Source: M30B80 sp965656935 (lineage in GTDB: Bacteria; Pseudomonadota; Alphaproteobacteria; Rhodobacterales; Rhodobacteraceae). Taken from it: 64,000 nucleotides of DNA. The notes beneath the pieces are model-generated. The model saw only the letters and a list, made by a program, of their open reading frames with translations. It ran no database searches and had not been told where the DNA came from. The translations under genes and the position numbers were made by a program. How positions within the stretch are numbered: position 1 is the stretch's first letter; every line of letters starts with the position of its first letter. Positions 25,114 through 33,732 of the stretch are shown piece after piece. The stretch lies in contig CBFHMG010000004.1 of the NCBI GenBank assembly GCA_965656935.1, forward strand, positions 1-64,000, written 5' to 3'.

Positions 25114-25449
25114 ATGACGATTAAAATGCTCACCCCCGATTTCGCGGTCTCGCCGCAAATCACCGCTGACGAGATTTCTGCCATTGCGAATGAGGGGTTC
25201 AAATCCATCATCTGCAACCGCCCCGATGAGGAAGAAGCGGGACAGCCCCAATTCGAAGACGTGGCAGCAGCCGCCAAGGCCGCAGGGATCGAGATCCGTT
25301 ATCTGCCCTTCACCTCGGGCGCGATGAGCGCGCAGGATGAAGAAGAATTCGCCGATCTCATGGTGGAATTGCCACGGCCCATTCTGGCCTATTGCCGCTC
25401 GGGTGCACGCTCCAGCAATCTGTTTTTGTCCTATCAAGCCAAGGCTTGA
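25114..25449 (+). CDS. DUF442/TIGR01244-family sulfurtransferase or phosphatase domain
   Basis: A 111-residue single-domain protein with a dual-specificity-phosphatase-like fold and the active-site loop AYCRSGARSS (C-x5-R). The N-terminus MLTPDFAVSPQITADEI matches the Blh N-terminal domain, which in other bacteria is fused to the persulfide dioxygenase. Here it is a separate gene placed 34 bases downstream of it. This is strong context for a sulfur-carrier or rhodanese-like role. GGAGACAG lies upstream of the ATG. Confidence 0.86.
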   Translation: MTIKMLTPDFAVSPQITADEISAIANEGFKSIICNRPDEEEAGQPQFEDVAAAAKAAGIEIRYLPFTSGAMSAQDEEEFADLMVELPRPILAYCRSGARSSNLFLSYQAKA

Positions 25450-25515
25450 CAGGACGGATGACCTGAGCATGGCAGGCGCGAAAACCGCGCCGCCTTTGTG
25501 GGAAAGACCCGTCAC

Positions 25516-27252
25516 ATGGCCCTGAAACTCGCGCAATATTTGCCCGTCCTTGATTGGGGACGGCGCTATGATCGCACTGCCTTTTCAAATGATATGATGG
25601 CAGCGGTGATTGTGACGATCATGCTGATCCCACAATCGCTGGCCTATGCGCTTTTGGCGGGTCTGCCGCCCGAGGCGGGGCTTTACGCCTCGATCGCGCC
25701 GATCATCCTATACGCTATTTTCGGCACCAGCCGTGCCTTGGCAGTGGGGCCTGTTGCCGTTGTCTCCTTGATGACGGCGGCAGCCGTGGGGCAGGTGGCT
25801 GAGGCGGGCACTGCAGGCTATGCCATCGCGGCCCTGACCCTTGCGCTGATGTCGGGGGGGCTGCTTTTGGCTTTGGGGGTGTTGAAACTGGGGTTTCTCG
25901 CCAATTTCCTGAGCCACCCTGTGATTGCAGGCTTCATCACGGCCTCGGGTATCTTGATTGCGGCCAGCCAGCTCAAGCATATCCTCGGGATTGATGCAGG
26001 CGGGCATACACTGGTGGAATTCCTGATTTCACTGGTAGAGCATTTGCCCCAGACCAATTTCGTGACCCTGATCATCGGTGTCACGGCCACGGCTTTCCTG
26101 TTTTGGGTGCGCAAGGGGCTCAAACCCTTTCTGATCCAGCGGGGGCTAAGCCCGAGAGCGGCCGAGATTGCCCAAAAAGCAGGCCCTGTCGGGGCGGTTT
26201 TTGTGACCACTTTGGCGGTGTGGTTGTTCGGCCTGTCCTCTTGGGCCGATGTGGCGATTGTAGGCGAGGTGCCGCAAAGTCTGCCGCCTTTGACCATGCC
26301 CGACTTCTCCTTTGATCTGCTCAGCGCGCTTTTTGTGCCCGCCTTGCTGATCTCGGTGATCGGCTTTGTTGAATCGATCTCGGTTGCGCAAACACTGGCC
26401 GCCAAAAAGCGCCAGCGGATCGATCCTGATCAGGAATTGATCGGGCTTGGCATGGCCAATATCGGGGCGGGCTTTACGGGCGGCTATCCTGTGACGGGCG
26501 GCTTCGCGCGGTCGGTCGTGAATTTCGATGCAGGTGCCGAGACGCCGGCTGCAGGCGCTTTCACGGCGGTGGGGCTGGCCATTGCCGCCTTGGCGCTGAC
26601 GCCTTTGGTCTTCTTCCTGCCCAAAGCCACTTTGGCGGCCACCATCATTGTCGCGGTGCTGAGTTTGGTTGATTTCTCGATCCTCAAAAAAACCTGGCGC
26701 TATTCCATCGCCGATTTCATAGCTGTTAGCGCCACGATCCTGCTGACCTTGGGGTTCGGCGTGGAAACGGGGGTTTCGGCGGGGGTGATCCTGTCCATTT
26801 TGCTGCATTTGTACAAAACCTCGCGCCCCCATGTGGCCGAGGTGGGTCTGGTTCCCGACACGCAGCATTTCCGCAATATCGACCGCCATACCGTCAGAAC
26901 CGATCCGGGCCTTTTGACGATCCGCATCGACGAGTCGCTCTATTTCGCGAATGCGCGTTTCCTTGAGGATTACGTGCTGGACCGCGTGGTTGAGGATTGC
27001 CCGATCAAGCATGTGGTCTTGATGTGCTCGGCGGTGAACGAGATCGACATGTCCGCCCTTGAAACGCTGGAGGCGCTGAATTCGCGGCTCAAGGATATGG
27101 GGGTGACGCTACATCTATCCGAGGTGAAAGGCCCCGTCACCGACAGGCTCGAGCGCACACATTTCCTTGAGGAGATGACGGGCGAGCTGTTCCTGTCGCA
27201 ATATGATGCATGGGTTGCTCTCGCCCATCCCGCGATCAGCACCTCCCGCTAG
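25516..27252 (+). CDS. SulP-family anion transporter with STAS domain
   Basis: A 578-residue SLC26/SulP transporter. The membrane domain (about 1-420) has the signature MLIPQSLAYALLAGLPPEAGLY and later GGYPVTGGFARSVVN. The C-terminal STAS domain contains VVLMCSAVNEIDMSALETLEAL. Members move sulfate, bicarbonate or other anions. The position at the end of the persulfide-oxidation operon suggests handling of the sulfite or sulfate produced, but direction and substrate are not shown by the sequence. The start is ATG at 25516 with GGGAAAG upstream. The gene ends before a strong terminator at 27291. Confidence 0.88.
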   Translation: MALKLAQYLPVLDWGRRYDRTAFSNDMMAAVIVTIMLIPQSLAYALLAGLPPEAGLYASIAPIILYAIFGTSRALAVGPVAVVSLMTAAAVGQVAEAGTAGYAIAALTLALMSGGLLLALGVLKLGFLANFLSHPVIAGFITASGILIAASQLKHILGIDAGGHTLVEFLISLVEHLPQTNFVTLIIGVTATAFLFWVRKGLKPFLIQRGLSPRAAEIAQKAGPVGAVFVTTLAVWLFGLSSWADVAIVGEVPQSLPPLTMPDFSFDLLSALFVPALLISVIGFVESISVAQTLAAKKRQRIDPDQELIGLGMANIGAGFTGGYPVTGGFARSVVNFDAGAETPAAGAFTAVGLAIAALALTPLVFFLPKATLAATIIVAVLSLVDFSILKKTWRYSIADFIAVSATILLTLGFGVETGVSAGVILSILLHLYKTSRPHVAEVGLVPDTQHFRNIDRHTVRTDPGLLTIRIDESLYFANARFLEDYVLDRVVEDCPIKHVVLMCSAVNEIDMSALETLEALNSRLKDMGVTLHLSEVKGPVTDRLERTHFLEEMTGELFLSQYDAWVALAHPAISTSR

Positions 27253-27290
27253 AGGGCCGCCCCTGACATCGCAAAGGCTGCAACAAAAAA

Positions 27291-27309
27291 GCCCCGCAAT
27301 TGGCGGGGC
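27291..27309. terminator. Intrinsic terminator between SulP and irr
   Basis: A 7-bp stem GCCCCGC/GCGGGGC with a 5-base loop is flanked by a run of A on the left, which provides the U-tract for irr on the minus strand, and by TTGTTG on the right. It separates two converging genes. Confidence 0.82.
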
Positions 27310-27333
27310 TTGTTGTGGCGCGTGAGGCCTTGA

Positions 27334-27768
27334 CTACGAGGATTTGCGCCGCAGTCGGATCACGACATCAACCTTGGCCACTTCATAGCCTTCCGGAACT
27401 TCGGGCAGGGATTTGATTTCGAACTCGGCCGCAGGCGCGTCCGTCAGGCTGCCGTCATCTTCCATGAAGAAATGCGGGTGATCATCCATGCGCGTGTCGA
27501 AATAGCTTCGCGTGCCGTCAACGGTGACTTCCTGCATCAGCCCCGCATCGCAAAAGGCGCGCAGGGTATTATAGACGGTCGCCAGCGAAACACGGTCGCC
27601 CGCGACCAGCGAGGAGGCATGCAAACCTTCCGCCGTCACATGGCGGTTATGGCCATCGCCAACCAGCAAGGTTGCCAGTGACAGGCGTTGCCGAGTGGGT
27701 CTTAGATTGGCCTGTGCCAGCCATTTTGTTCCGCGCTCAAGCGCCTGAGGGGTCATCATCTGGGTCAT
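27334..27768 (-). CDS. irr: Iron response regulator Irr (Fur family)
   Basis: A 144-residue Fur-family repressor, typically heme-responsive in alphaproteobacteria. The N-terminal winged helix shows LRPTRQRLSLATLL and VSLATVYNTLRAFCDAGLMQEV. The dimerisation domain contains DTRMDDHPHFFMEDDG with the family's His-rich site. The N-terminal heme-regulatory Cys-Pro of Bradyrhizobium Irr is absent, as in many Rhodobacterales. The start is ATG at 27768 with AGGA upstream; a longer frame to 27885 is not supported. It is divergent from fabA, a conserved neighbourhood in this order. Its true targets cannot be inferred from adjacency. Confidence 0.9.
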   Translation of the reverse strand: MTQMMTPQALERGTKWLAQANLRPTRQRLSLATLLVGDGHNRHVTAEGLHASSLVAGDRVSLATVYNTLRAFCDAGLMQEVTVDGTRSYFDTRMDDHPHFFMEDDGSLTDAPAAEFEIKSLPEVPEGYEVAKVDVVIRLRRKSS

Positions 27769-27948
27769 TCCTAGTCGATTACCGTTAATATAGGGCTGTT
27801 GGGCCCTGTTTTTCAAATGGAATCCGTTCCCTGCGACGCTGCGGCAGACTGGAGGCTGGCTGCGCTTGCAAGGCTGGGTAGGCAAATGCTAGACGAAAGC
27901 GGCAAAAGTTAAGATAGCAATGATTAGCAAAAGAACAGGCAGGCCCGA

Positions 27949-28458
27949 ATGACAACATACCCCACCAGCTTTGACAGGGACGATCTTTTGAAATGTGCAC
28001 GTGGCGAATTATTCGGCCACGGCAATGCACAGCTTCCCGAGCCGCCCATGTTGATGATGGATCGCATTACCGATATTTCGGGCGATGGGGGCGAGCATGG
28101 CAAAGGCCATGTGGTGGCGGAGTTTGATATCAAACCCGATCTGTGGTTCTTCGATTGCCATTTTCCCGGCAACCCGATCATGCCTGGCTGTCTGGGGCTT
28201 GACGGCTTGTGGCAATTGACGGGCTTCAACCTTGGCTGGCGCGGCTGGGAAGGGCGCGGCTATGCGCTTGGTGTCGGTGAAGTGAAGCTGACAGGCATGG
28301 TGCGCCCCGAGCGCAAAATGCTGACCTATTACGTCGATTTCACCAAAGCCATTCAAACCCGTCGCCTTACCATGGGTGTGGCCGATGGTAGGGTGGAAGC
28401 CGATGGCGAAACCATCTATCTTGTCAAAGACATGAAAGTCGCTCTATCCGCGACCTGA
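27949..28458 (+). CDS. fabA: 3-hydroxyacyl-ACP dehydratase/isomerase FabA
   Basis: A 169-residue hot-dog-fold enzyme that dehydrates 3-hydroxydecanoyl-ACP and isomerises the trans-2 product to cis-3. This is the branch point for unsaturated fatty acids. The catalytic His is in CHFPGNPIMPG and the catalytic Asp in CLGLDGLWQL; length and motifs match FabA rather than FabZ. It leads the operon fabA-fabB-fabI, with fabB starting 38 bases later, and is divergent from irr. Confidence 0.95.
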   Translation: MTTYPTSFDRDDLLKCARGELFGHGNAQLPEPPMLMMDRITDISGDGGEHGKGHVVAEFDIKPDLWFFDCHFPGNPIMPGCLGLDGLWQLTGFNLGWRGWEGRGYALGVGEVKLTGMVRPERKMLTYYVDFTKAIQTRRLTMGVADGRVEADGETIYLVKDMKVALSAT

Positions 28459-28496
28459 TCGCGGGCGATCAAGAAATAGAATTTATGGAGAGCGCC

Positions 28497-29726
28497 ATGC
28501 GCCGAGTGGTTGTCACAGGGTTGGGTATCGTCTCACCCATCGGAAATAACGCAGCCGAAGTTACGGCCAGCCTTAAGGCGGGCAAATCCGGCATCGAAGC
28601 TGTGCCTGCCATGGCCGAGCACGGGTTTCGCAGCCAGATCGCGGGCACCCTGAAGATCGATGTGGCCGAGCATGTCGACAAGCGCACCTTGCGCTTCATG
28701 GGGCCAGGTGCGGCCTATGCCCATATCGCAATGGCCGAGGCGATTGCCGATGCAGGGCTTGACGAGAGCTTGGTCAGCAATCCGCGCACAGGTGTGATCG
28801 CAGGCTCGGGCGGGCCGTCCACCAGCGCGATGTTTGCCGCGCATCAAACAGTTCTCAGCACAGGCGCCACCAAGCGGATAGGCCCATTTGCCGTGCCGAA
28901 ATGCATGTCCTCGACGGTTTCGGCCAATCTTTCGACGGCCTATAAGATCAAGGGTCTTAACTATTCGATAACCTCTGCCTGCTCTACCTCCTTGCATTGT
29001 ATCGGGGTGGCGAGCGAGCAGATCATGATGGGCAAGCAGGATGTGATGTTTGCGGGTGGCGGCGAGGAGCTGGATTGGACGCTGTCCTGCCTGTTCGATG
29101 CCATGGGTGCCATGTCGTCGAAATATAATGACGCGCCCGAGCGCGCGAGCCGCGCCTTTGATGCGGATCGCGATGGGTTCGTGATTGCAGGCGGCGGCGG
29201 CATTGTCGTGCTGGAAGAGCTGGATCATGCCCTTGCGCGCGGAGCGAAAATCTATGCCGAAGTGACGGGTTTTGCCGCCACATCCGACGGGCATGACATG
29301 GTTGCCCCTTCGGGCGAGGGCGGTGAGCGCGCGATGCGCTTGGCGCTGCAGGACCTGCCCGCGGATCGCAAGGTCAGCTATATCAACGCCCATGGCACCT
29401 CGACCCCTGTGGGCGATGTCGGTGAGGTTGAGGCCGTGCGCCGCGTCTTTGGTGCGGGCAGCACGCCGCCAATTTCTTCGACCAAATCGATGACGGGCCA
29501 TAGCCAAGGTGCCACTGGCGCGCAGGAGGCGATCTATTGCCTCTTGATGCTGGAGAATGATTTCATCGCGCCCTCGATCAATGTCGAGACGCTCGATCCC
29601 GCCCTTAACCCCGAAGAGATCGCAACCTCGCTGGTCGAGGGGGCAGGGCTTGATACCGTCATGACGAATTCTTTCGGCTTTGGAGGCACAAATGGCTCCA
29701 TGCTTCTTTCAAAATATAACGGGTAA
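28497..29726 (+). CDS. fabB: 3-oxoacyl-ACP synthase I FabB
   Basis: A 409-residue ketosynthase that elongates the cis-3 intermediate made by FabA. The thiolase fold carries the catalytic Cys in TSACSTSLHC, the two His in INAHGTSTPVGD and STKSMTGHSQGA, and the C-terminal NSFGFGGTNGS. The start is ATG at 28497 after GGAGAG; an in-frame ATG 12 bases earlier contains that ribosome site and is less likely. It is the middle gene of fabA-fabB-fabI and fabI starts 9 bases after its stop. Confidence 0.94.
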   Translation: MRRVVVTGLGIVSPIGNNAAEVTASLKAGKSGIEAVPAMAEHGFRSQIAGTLKIDVAEHVDKRTLRFMGPGAAYAHIAMAEAIADAGLDESLVSNPRTGVIAGSGGPSTSAMFAAHQTVLSTGATKRIGPFAVPKCMSSTVSANLSTAYKIKGLNYSITSACSTSLHCIGVASEQIMMGKQDVMFAGGGEELDWTLSCLFDAMGAMSSKYNDAPERASRAFDADRDGFVIAGGGGIVVLEELDHALARGAKIYAEVTGFAATSDGHDMVAPSGEGGERAMRLALQDLPADRKVSYINAHGTSTPVGDVGEVEAVRRVFGAGSTPPISSTKSMTGHSQGATGAQEAIYCLLMLENDFIAPSINVETLDPALNPEEIATSLVEGAGLDTVMTNSFGFGGTNGSMLLSKYNG

Positions 29727-29734
29727 TCAATTTT

Positions 29735-30523
29735 ATGGCTGATTTGATGAAGGGCAAGCGCGGATTGGTCATGGGCGTTGCCAATGAACGATCCATCGCT
29801 TGGGGTATTGCAAAAGCCCTGCATAATGAGGGGGCGGAGCTGGCCTTTTCATATCAGGGCGAGGCATTTGGCAAACGGGTCGAGCCGCTGGCGGCCTCGC
29901 TTGGATCCACGCTGATGGTGGATGTCGATGTGATGGATGATGCCTCGATGGAGGCCTGTTTTGACAAGCTGAAGACCGAATGGGGCGGGCTGGATTTTGT
30001 GGTTCATGCCATCGCTTTTTCGGACAAGAACGAATTGACGGGGCGTTTCATCAATACCTCGCGCGATAATTTCCGCAATTCCCTGACCATCAGCTGTTAC
30101 TCTTTCATTGATGTGGCCAAGCGCGCCTCGGAATTGATGCCTGAGGGCGGCACATTGCTGACCTTGAGCTATCAGGGATCGAACCGCGTCACACCGTTTT
30201 ACAATGTGATGGGTGTGGCCAAAGCGGCGCTGGAAAGTGCGGTGCGTTATTTGGCCAATGATCTGGGGCCGCAAGGCATTCGGGTGAATGCCATCAGCCC
30301 CGGCCCGATGAAGACACTAGCAGGGGCCGCGATTGGCGGCGCGCGCAAGACCTTCAAGACCACCGAGGCAAACGCGCCGTTGCGCCGCAACGCCTCGCTT
30401 GAGGCGATTGGCGGCACGGCGGTTTATCTTGCCTCGGATTATGGTGCGGATACCACGGGCGAGATTATCACGGTCGATGGCGGCTATCATGTTTTGGCCA
30501 TGGCGCAGCCTGAAAATCTCTGA
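29735..30523 (+). CDS. fabI: Enoyl-ACP reductase FabI
   Basis: A 262-residue NADH-dependent reductase of the last step of each fatty acid elongation cycle. The short-chain dehydrogenase fold starts with GLVMGVANERSIAWGIA. The catalytic pair is seen in FYNVMGVAKAALES (Tyr-x6-Lys), and the C-terminal segment is DTTGEIITVDGGYH. It ends the operon with fabA and fabB, and a strong terminator follows 22 bases after its stop. Confidence 0.95.
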   Translation: MADLMKGKRGLVMGVANERSIAWGIAKALHNEGAELAFSYQGEAFGKRVEPLAASLGSTLMVDVDVMDDASMEACFDKLKTEWGGLDFVVHAIAFSDKNELTGRFINTSRDNFRNSLTISCYSFIDVAKRASELMPEGGTLLTLSYQGSNRVTPFYNVMGVAKAALESAVRYLANDLGPQGIRVNAISPGPMKTLAGAAIGGARKTFKTTEANAPLRRNASLEAIGGTAVYLASDYGADTTGEIITVDGGYHVLAMAQPENL

Positions 30524-30545
30524 TTGATCACATTTTCCTAAAATT

Positions 30546-30573
30546 AAGGCCGCCCGAGGGGGCGGCCTTTTTT
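30546..30573 (+). terminator. Intrinsic terminator of the fab operon
   Basis: A 10-bp stem AAGGCCGCCC/GGGCGGCCTT with a 4-base loop is followed by six T. On the minus strand it may also stop transcripts from the FKBP gene. Confidence 0.88.
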
Positions 30574-30586
30574 CGCCTTCGGCGAT

Positions 30587-30607
30587 CGTATTTTTGGAAA
30601 GATGAAG
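30587..30607 (+). repeat. Dispersed intergenic repeat, copy A
   Basis: A 21-base element of the form CGTATTTTT-GGAAAGATGAAG lies just after the fab terminator and reaches the 3' end of the FKBP gene. An exact inverted copy occurs at 44011-44031, with diverged copies at 43972 and 60573. All are in intergenic DNA beside gene ends. Confidence 0.6.
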
Positions 30608-30608
30608 A

Positions 30609-31037
30609 TCAGGCGATCGAGACCAGTTCCACCGCGAAGGTCAGGTCTTTGCCTGCGAGAGGATGGTTTGCATCTAAGGTGACCTCTTCCTCGGTGACAG
30701 CGGTGACGGTCACGCCCATGGTTTGGCCATCAGGGGTCTGGACTTGCAGCTCGGTCCCCAGATCAAGCGGGATATCGGCAGGGATCGCTTCCCGTGGGAC
30801 ATTCTGGATCGCTTCGGGATGGTGCGGGCCATAGGCTTGATCGGCGGGGATCGTGACGGTTTTCTTTTCACCGACGCTCATACCGTCAAGCGCTGCATCA
30901 AGCCCCGCGATGATCTGGCCCGAGCCCAATTCGAAGGTCAGCGGATCGCGGCCTTCAGAGCTGTCAAAGGTTGCGCCATCGGCCAATGTGCCGGTGTAGT
31001 GAATGGATAGGGTATCGCCCGCTTTTGCTTGCGCCAT
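30609..31037 (-). CDS. FKBP-type peptidyl-prolyl isomerase (SlyD-like)
   Basis: A 142-residue cytoplasmic prolyl isomerase and chaperone. The N-terminal FKBP part has LSIHYTGTLADGATFDSS and GQIIAGLDAALDGM. An insert-in-flap region (about 65-120) and the closing LTFAVELVSI follow, the order seen in SlyD/FkpB proteins. The metal-binding His-rich tail of E. coli SlyD is absent. The start is ATG at 31037 (MAQAKAGD), the normal family start; a longer frame to 31091 is unsupported. It is a single gene, divergent from the dehalogenase operon. Confidence 0.9.
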   Translation of the reverse strand: MAQAKAGDTLSIHYTGTLADGATFDSSEGRDPLTFELGSGQIIAGLDAALDGMSVGEKKTVTIPADQAYGPHHPEAIQNVPREAIPADIPLDLGTELQVQTPDGQTMGVTVTAVTEEEVTLDANHPLAGKDLTFAVELVSIA

Positions 31038-31232
31038 GATGAACCTCGAAAAATGTTGGAGGGGTGGATTTGGCGCGGGACCGCAGGTCATTCAGATTTG
31101 CAACATGTCACAGCGCGTTGGATTCGGGACAAGATATGGGTCTGGGGCCATGAGGGAAACCCCCGTTTTCCGATCCGAATTGTAGCAGGCATATCTCTGT
31201 GCCACTCTCACCCCAGAATGAGGGAGAGTCGC

Positions 31233-31925
31233 GTGGCCAAAATCACAACCTGTATCTTTGATGCCTATGGAACTTTGTTTGATGTGAATGCAGCGGCACG
31301 TGCGGTGGCCGCCTCGGGCGCGCATGAGGGCTTTGCCACGATATGGCCCGCGGTGTCGGCCCATTGGCGCAGCAAGCAACTGGAATACACATGGTTGCGC
31401 AGCCTGATGGGGGCGCATGTGGATTTCTGGCAGATCACGCAGGATGGCTTGGATTGGGCGCTTGAGGCCAATGCCTGTGAGGGCCCCGAATTGCGCGAGG
31501 CTTTGTTGAGTGTGTATTGGACCCTGCCGTCTTTTCCTGAAGTGCCTGTGATGCTTGAGAGCCTGAAACAGGCGGGGTTCCAAACGGGAATTCTGTCCAA
31601 TGGCTCCTTGGATATGCTGGCAGGCGCGGTGACCTCTGCGGGGGTGGGGGCGCAATTGGATGCGGTTTTGAGTGTGGATGAGGTCGGCATCTTCAAGCCG
31701 CGTGCCGAAGTTTATGATCTTGTGGGCCAGCATTTCGGCTGTGCGCGCGATGAGGTGTTGTTTGTGTCCTCCAATGGATGGGACGCGGCGGGGGCGGCGC
31801 ATTACGGGTTTCGCACGCTTTGGGTGAACCGTATGGGCCAGCCTCAAGACCGCTTGGGCGTCTCGGCTGATGCGGAGGTCAAGACGCTCGTGGATGTGCC
31901 GCAGATCGCGCAAACGGGGTTGTAA
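31233..31925 (+). CDS. HAD-family (S)-2-haloacid dehalogenase type II
   Basis: A 230-residue HAD hydrolase. The nucleophile Asp lies in CIFDAYGTLFDV. LSNGSLDML, FKPRAEVYDL with its Lys, and FVSSNGWDAAGA follow in the order typical of L-2-haloacid dehalogenases, which release halide from short 2-halo acids. The physiological substrate may differ. The start is GTG at 31233, placed after AGGGAGAG; an ATG at 31218 is possible. The stop overlaps the next start by one base, so it is coupled to the alpha/beta hydrolase. Confidence 0.83.
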   Translation: MAKITTCIFDAYGTLFDVNAAARAVAASGAHEGFATIWPAVSAHWRSKQLEYTWLRSLMGAHVDFWQITQDGLDWALEANACEGPELREALLSVYWTLPSFPEVPVMLESLKQAGFQTGILSNGSLDMLAGAVTSAGVGAQLDAVLSVDEVGIFKPRAEVYDLVGQHFGCARDEVLFVSSNGWDAAGAAHYGFRTLWVNRMGQPQDRLGVSADAEVKTLVDVPQIAQTGL

Positions 31926-32758
31926 TGGCCTATGTCACCACCCCTGATGGATTGCGCCTTGGCTATGATGACCACGGAGCGGGGGTGGCTTTGCTCTGTC
32001 TTCCGGGCCTGACGCGGAACAGGGATGACTTTTTGCCTGTGCTGGAGGCGTTCAAGACCCGCGCGCGGATCATCCGGATGGATTTTCGCGGGCGGGGCAG
32101 TTCGGATTTCGCGCCTGACCCGATGAGCTATACCGTTGCCCAAGAGGCGCAGGATGTGCTGGCTTTGCTGGATCACCTTGGTCTGGACCGCGTGGCCATT
32201 CTTGGCACATCGCGCGGGGGATTGGTGGCGATGATGCTGGCGGCCATGGCGCCTGCACGCCTGCTTGGGGTCTGCTTGAATGATATCGGCCCCGAGATCA
32301 TGGCTGAGGGGTTGGCCGCAATCATGACCTATATCGGACGCGCGCCCACCTATCGCAGCTATGCCGAGGCCGCCGCTGATATGCCTGCGCGCAACCCAGC
32401 CTTTCGTGATGTGCCGCCTGAGCGATGGGAGGCCCATGTGCGTGCGCTCTGGCGCGAAGACGGGGGGCAGTTGCATCTGCGATATGACCCGAAACTGCGC
32501 GATGCGGTTGAAGCGGGCTTTGACCCCACGGCCAGCCCGCCAGACCTCTGGCCGCTTTTCGAGGCGCTGGATGGGCGGCCTTTGGCGCTTCTGCGCGGGG
32601 GGCAGTCGAACATCCTGTCGCGCGAGACGGCTGATAAAATGCGCGCGCGCAGGCCTGATATGCGCTTTGCTGAATTGCCTGATCGTGGCCATGTGCCTTT
32701 CCTTGATGAGCCGAAATCCGTTCATCTTATCAATGCTTTCCTAGGGGATATTGAATGA
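31925..32758 (+). CDS. Alpha/beta hydrolase
   Basis: A 277-residue alpha/beta-fold hydrolase. The oxyanion region is LLCLPGLTRNRDDF, the nucleophile elbow is LGTSRGG, and the catalytic His is in LPDRGHVPFLDEP. It has no signal peptide. Substrate cannot be told: related proteins include esterases and 3-oxoadipate enol-lactonase relatives. It overlaps the dehalogenase stop by one base and the dehydratase start by four (ATGA at 32755), so the three form one tightly coupled operon. Confidence 0.85.
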   Translation: MAYVTTPDGLRLGYDDHGAGVALLCLPGLTRNRDDFLPVLEAFKTRARIIRMDFRGRGSSDFAPDPMSYTVAQEAQDVLALLDHLGLDRVAILGTSRGGLVAMMLAAMAPARLLGVCLNDIGPEIMAEGLAAIMTYIGRAPTYRSYAEAAADMPARNPAFRDVPPERWEAHVRALWREDGGQLHLRYDPKLRDAVEAGFDPTASPPDLWPLFEALDGRPLALLRGGQSNILSRETADKMRARRPDMRFAELPDRGHVPFLDEPKSVHLINAFLGDIE

Positions 32759-33732
32759 GTGATATTGCTATGATCGAGGCCGCTGCTGAGCGTTTGAGGG
32801 GTGTCGGGCGGATCACGCCTTTGTTGTCCTCACCCTTTCTGGACGAGATCGCGGGGCGGCGGGTTTTTGTAAAGGCGGAGGTGCTCCAGCATACGGGCAG
32901 TTTCAAGTTTCGCGGGGCATGGTCGGCCATCTCAGCCCTTGCGCCCGAGACCCGCGCAAAGGGGGTACTGGCCTTTTCCTCGGGCAATCACGCGCAAGGC
33001 ATTGCGCGGGCGGCGCAGCTTCATGGGGTGCCTGCCACCATCATCATGCCCAAGGATGCGCCCGCGCTGAAAATCGCCAATACCCGTGCGCTTGGGGCCG
33101 AGGTCGTGCTTTACGATCGCAAGGGCGGTGAGGATCGCAATGTGATTGGCGAGCGTTTGCGCCTTGAGCGGGGCCTGACCTTGATCAAGCCTTTTGACGA
33201 GCCGCAGGTGATTGCGGGGCAGGGCACTTGCGGCTTGGAGATTGCCGCGCAAGCCACTGAGCTTGGTATCACGCAGGCCAGTGTTCTGACCTGTTGCGGC
33301 GGCGGTGGATTGACGGCGGGGATTGCGCTTGCGCTTGAGGCCAAAGCGCCCGCCATGGTGGTGCGCCCTGTTGAGCCCGAAGGGTTTGATGATGCGGCGC
33401 GGTCGCTGGCCTCGGGCGAGATTCGCCGCAATACGGGGCCAGAGGCTGGGTTTTGTGATGCCATCCTCACCCCCGCGCCAGGCGAGATCACCTTTCCTAT
33501 CATGCAAAGATTATGCGGGGCGGGCATCGTGGTAACTGAGGCGCAAACCCGCAAGGCAATGCGTGAGGCGTTTTTGCGTCTCAAAATCGTACTTGAACCC
33601 GGGGGTGCGGTGGCTTTGGCGGCTGCGCTTTATCATGGGGATAAGCTGGAGCATGACGCGGTGATCGCCACAGCCTCGGGCGGCAATGTCGATGCGGCGC
33701 TTTTTGCGCAGGTCTTGGGCGAAGGCGCTTAA
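32755..33732 (+). CDS. PLP-dependent threonine/serine dehydratase
   Basis: A 325-residue fold-type II pyridoxal phosphate enzyme. The Schiff-base Lys is in GSFKFRGAW, the substrate loop is SSGNHAQG and the phosphate-binding loop is CCGGGGLTAG. No C-terminal regulatory ACT domain is present, so it is a catabolic or racemase-like member (threonine/serine dehydratase, also resembling hydroxyectoine-utilisation EutB). It is the last gene of the dehalogenase-hydrolase-dehydratase operon and overlaps the converging MFS gene by four bases. Confidence 0.86.
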   Translation: MSDIAMIEAAAERLRGVGRITPLLSSPFLDEIAGRRVFVKAEVLQHTGSFKFRGAWSAISALAPETRAKGVLAFSSGNHAQGIARAAQLHGVPATIIMPKDAPALKIANTRALGAEVVLYDRKGGEDRNVIGERLRLERGLTLIKPFDEPQVIAGQGTCGLEIAAQATELGITQASVLTCCGGGGLTAGIALALEAKAPAMVVRPVEPEGFDDAARSLASGEIRRNTGPEAGFCDAILTPAPGEITFPIMQRLCGAGIVVTEAQTRKAMREAFLRLKIVLEPGGAVALAAALYHGDKLEHDAVIATASGGNVDAALFAQVLGEGA

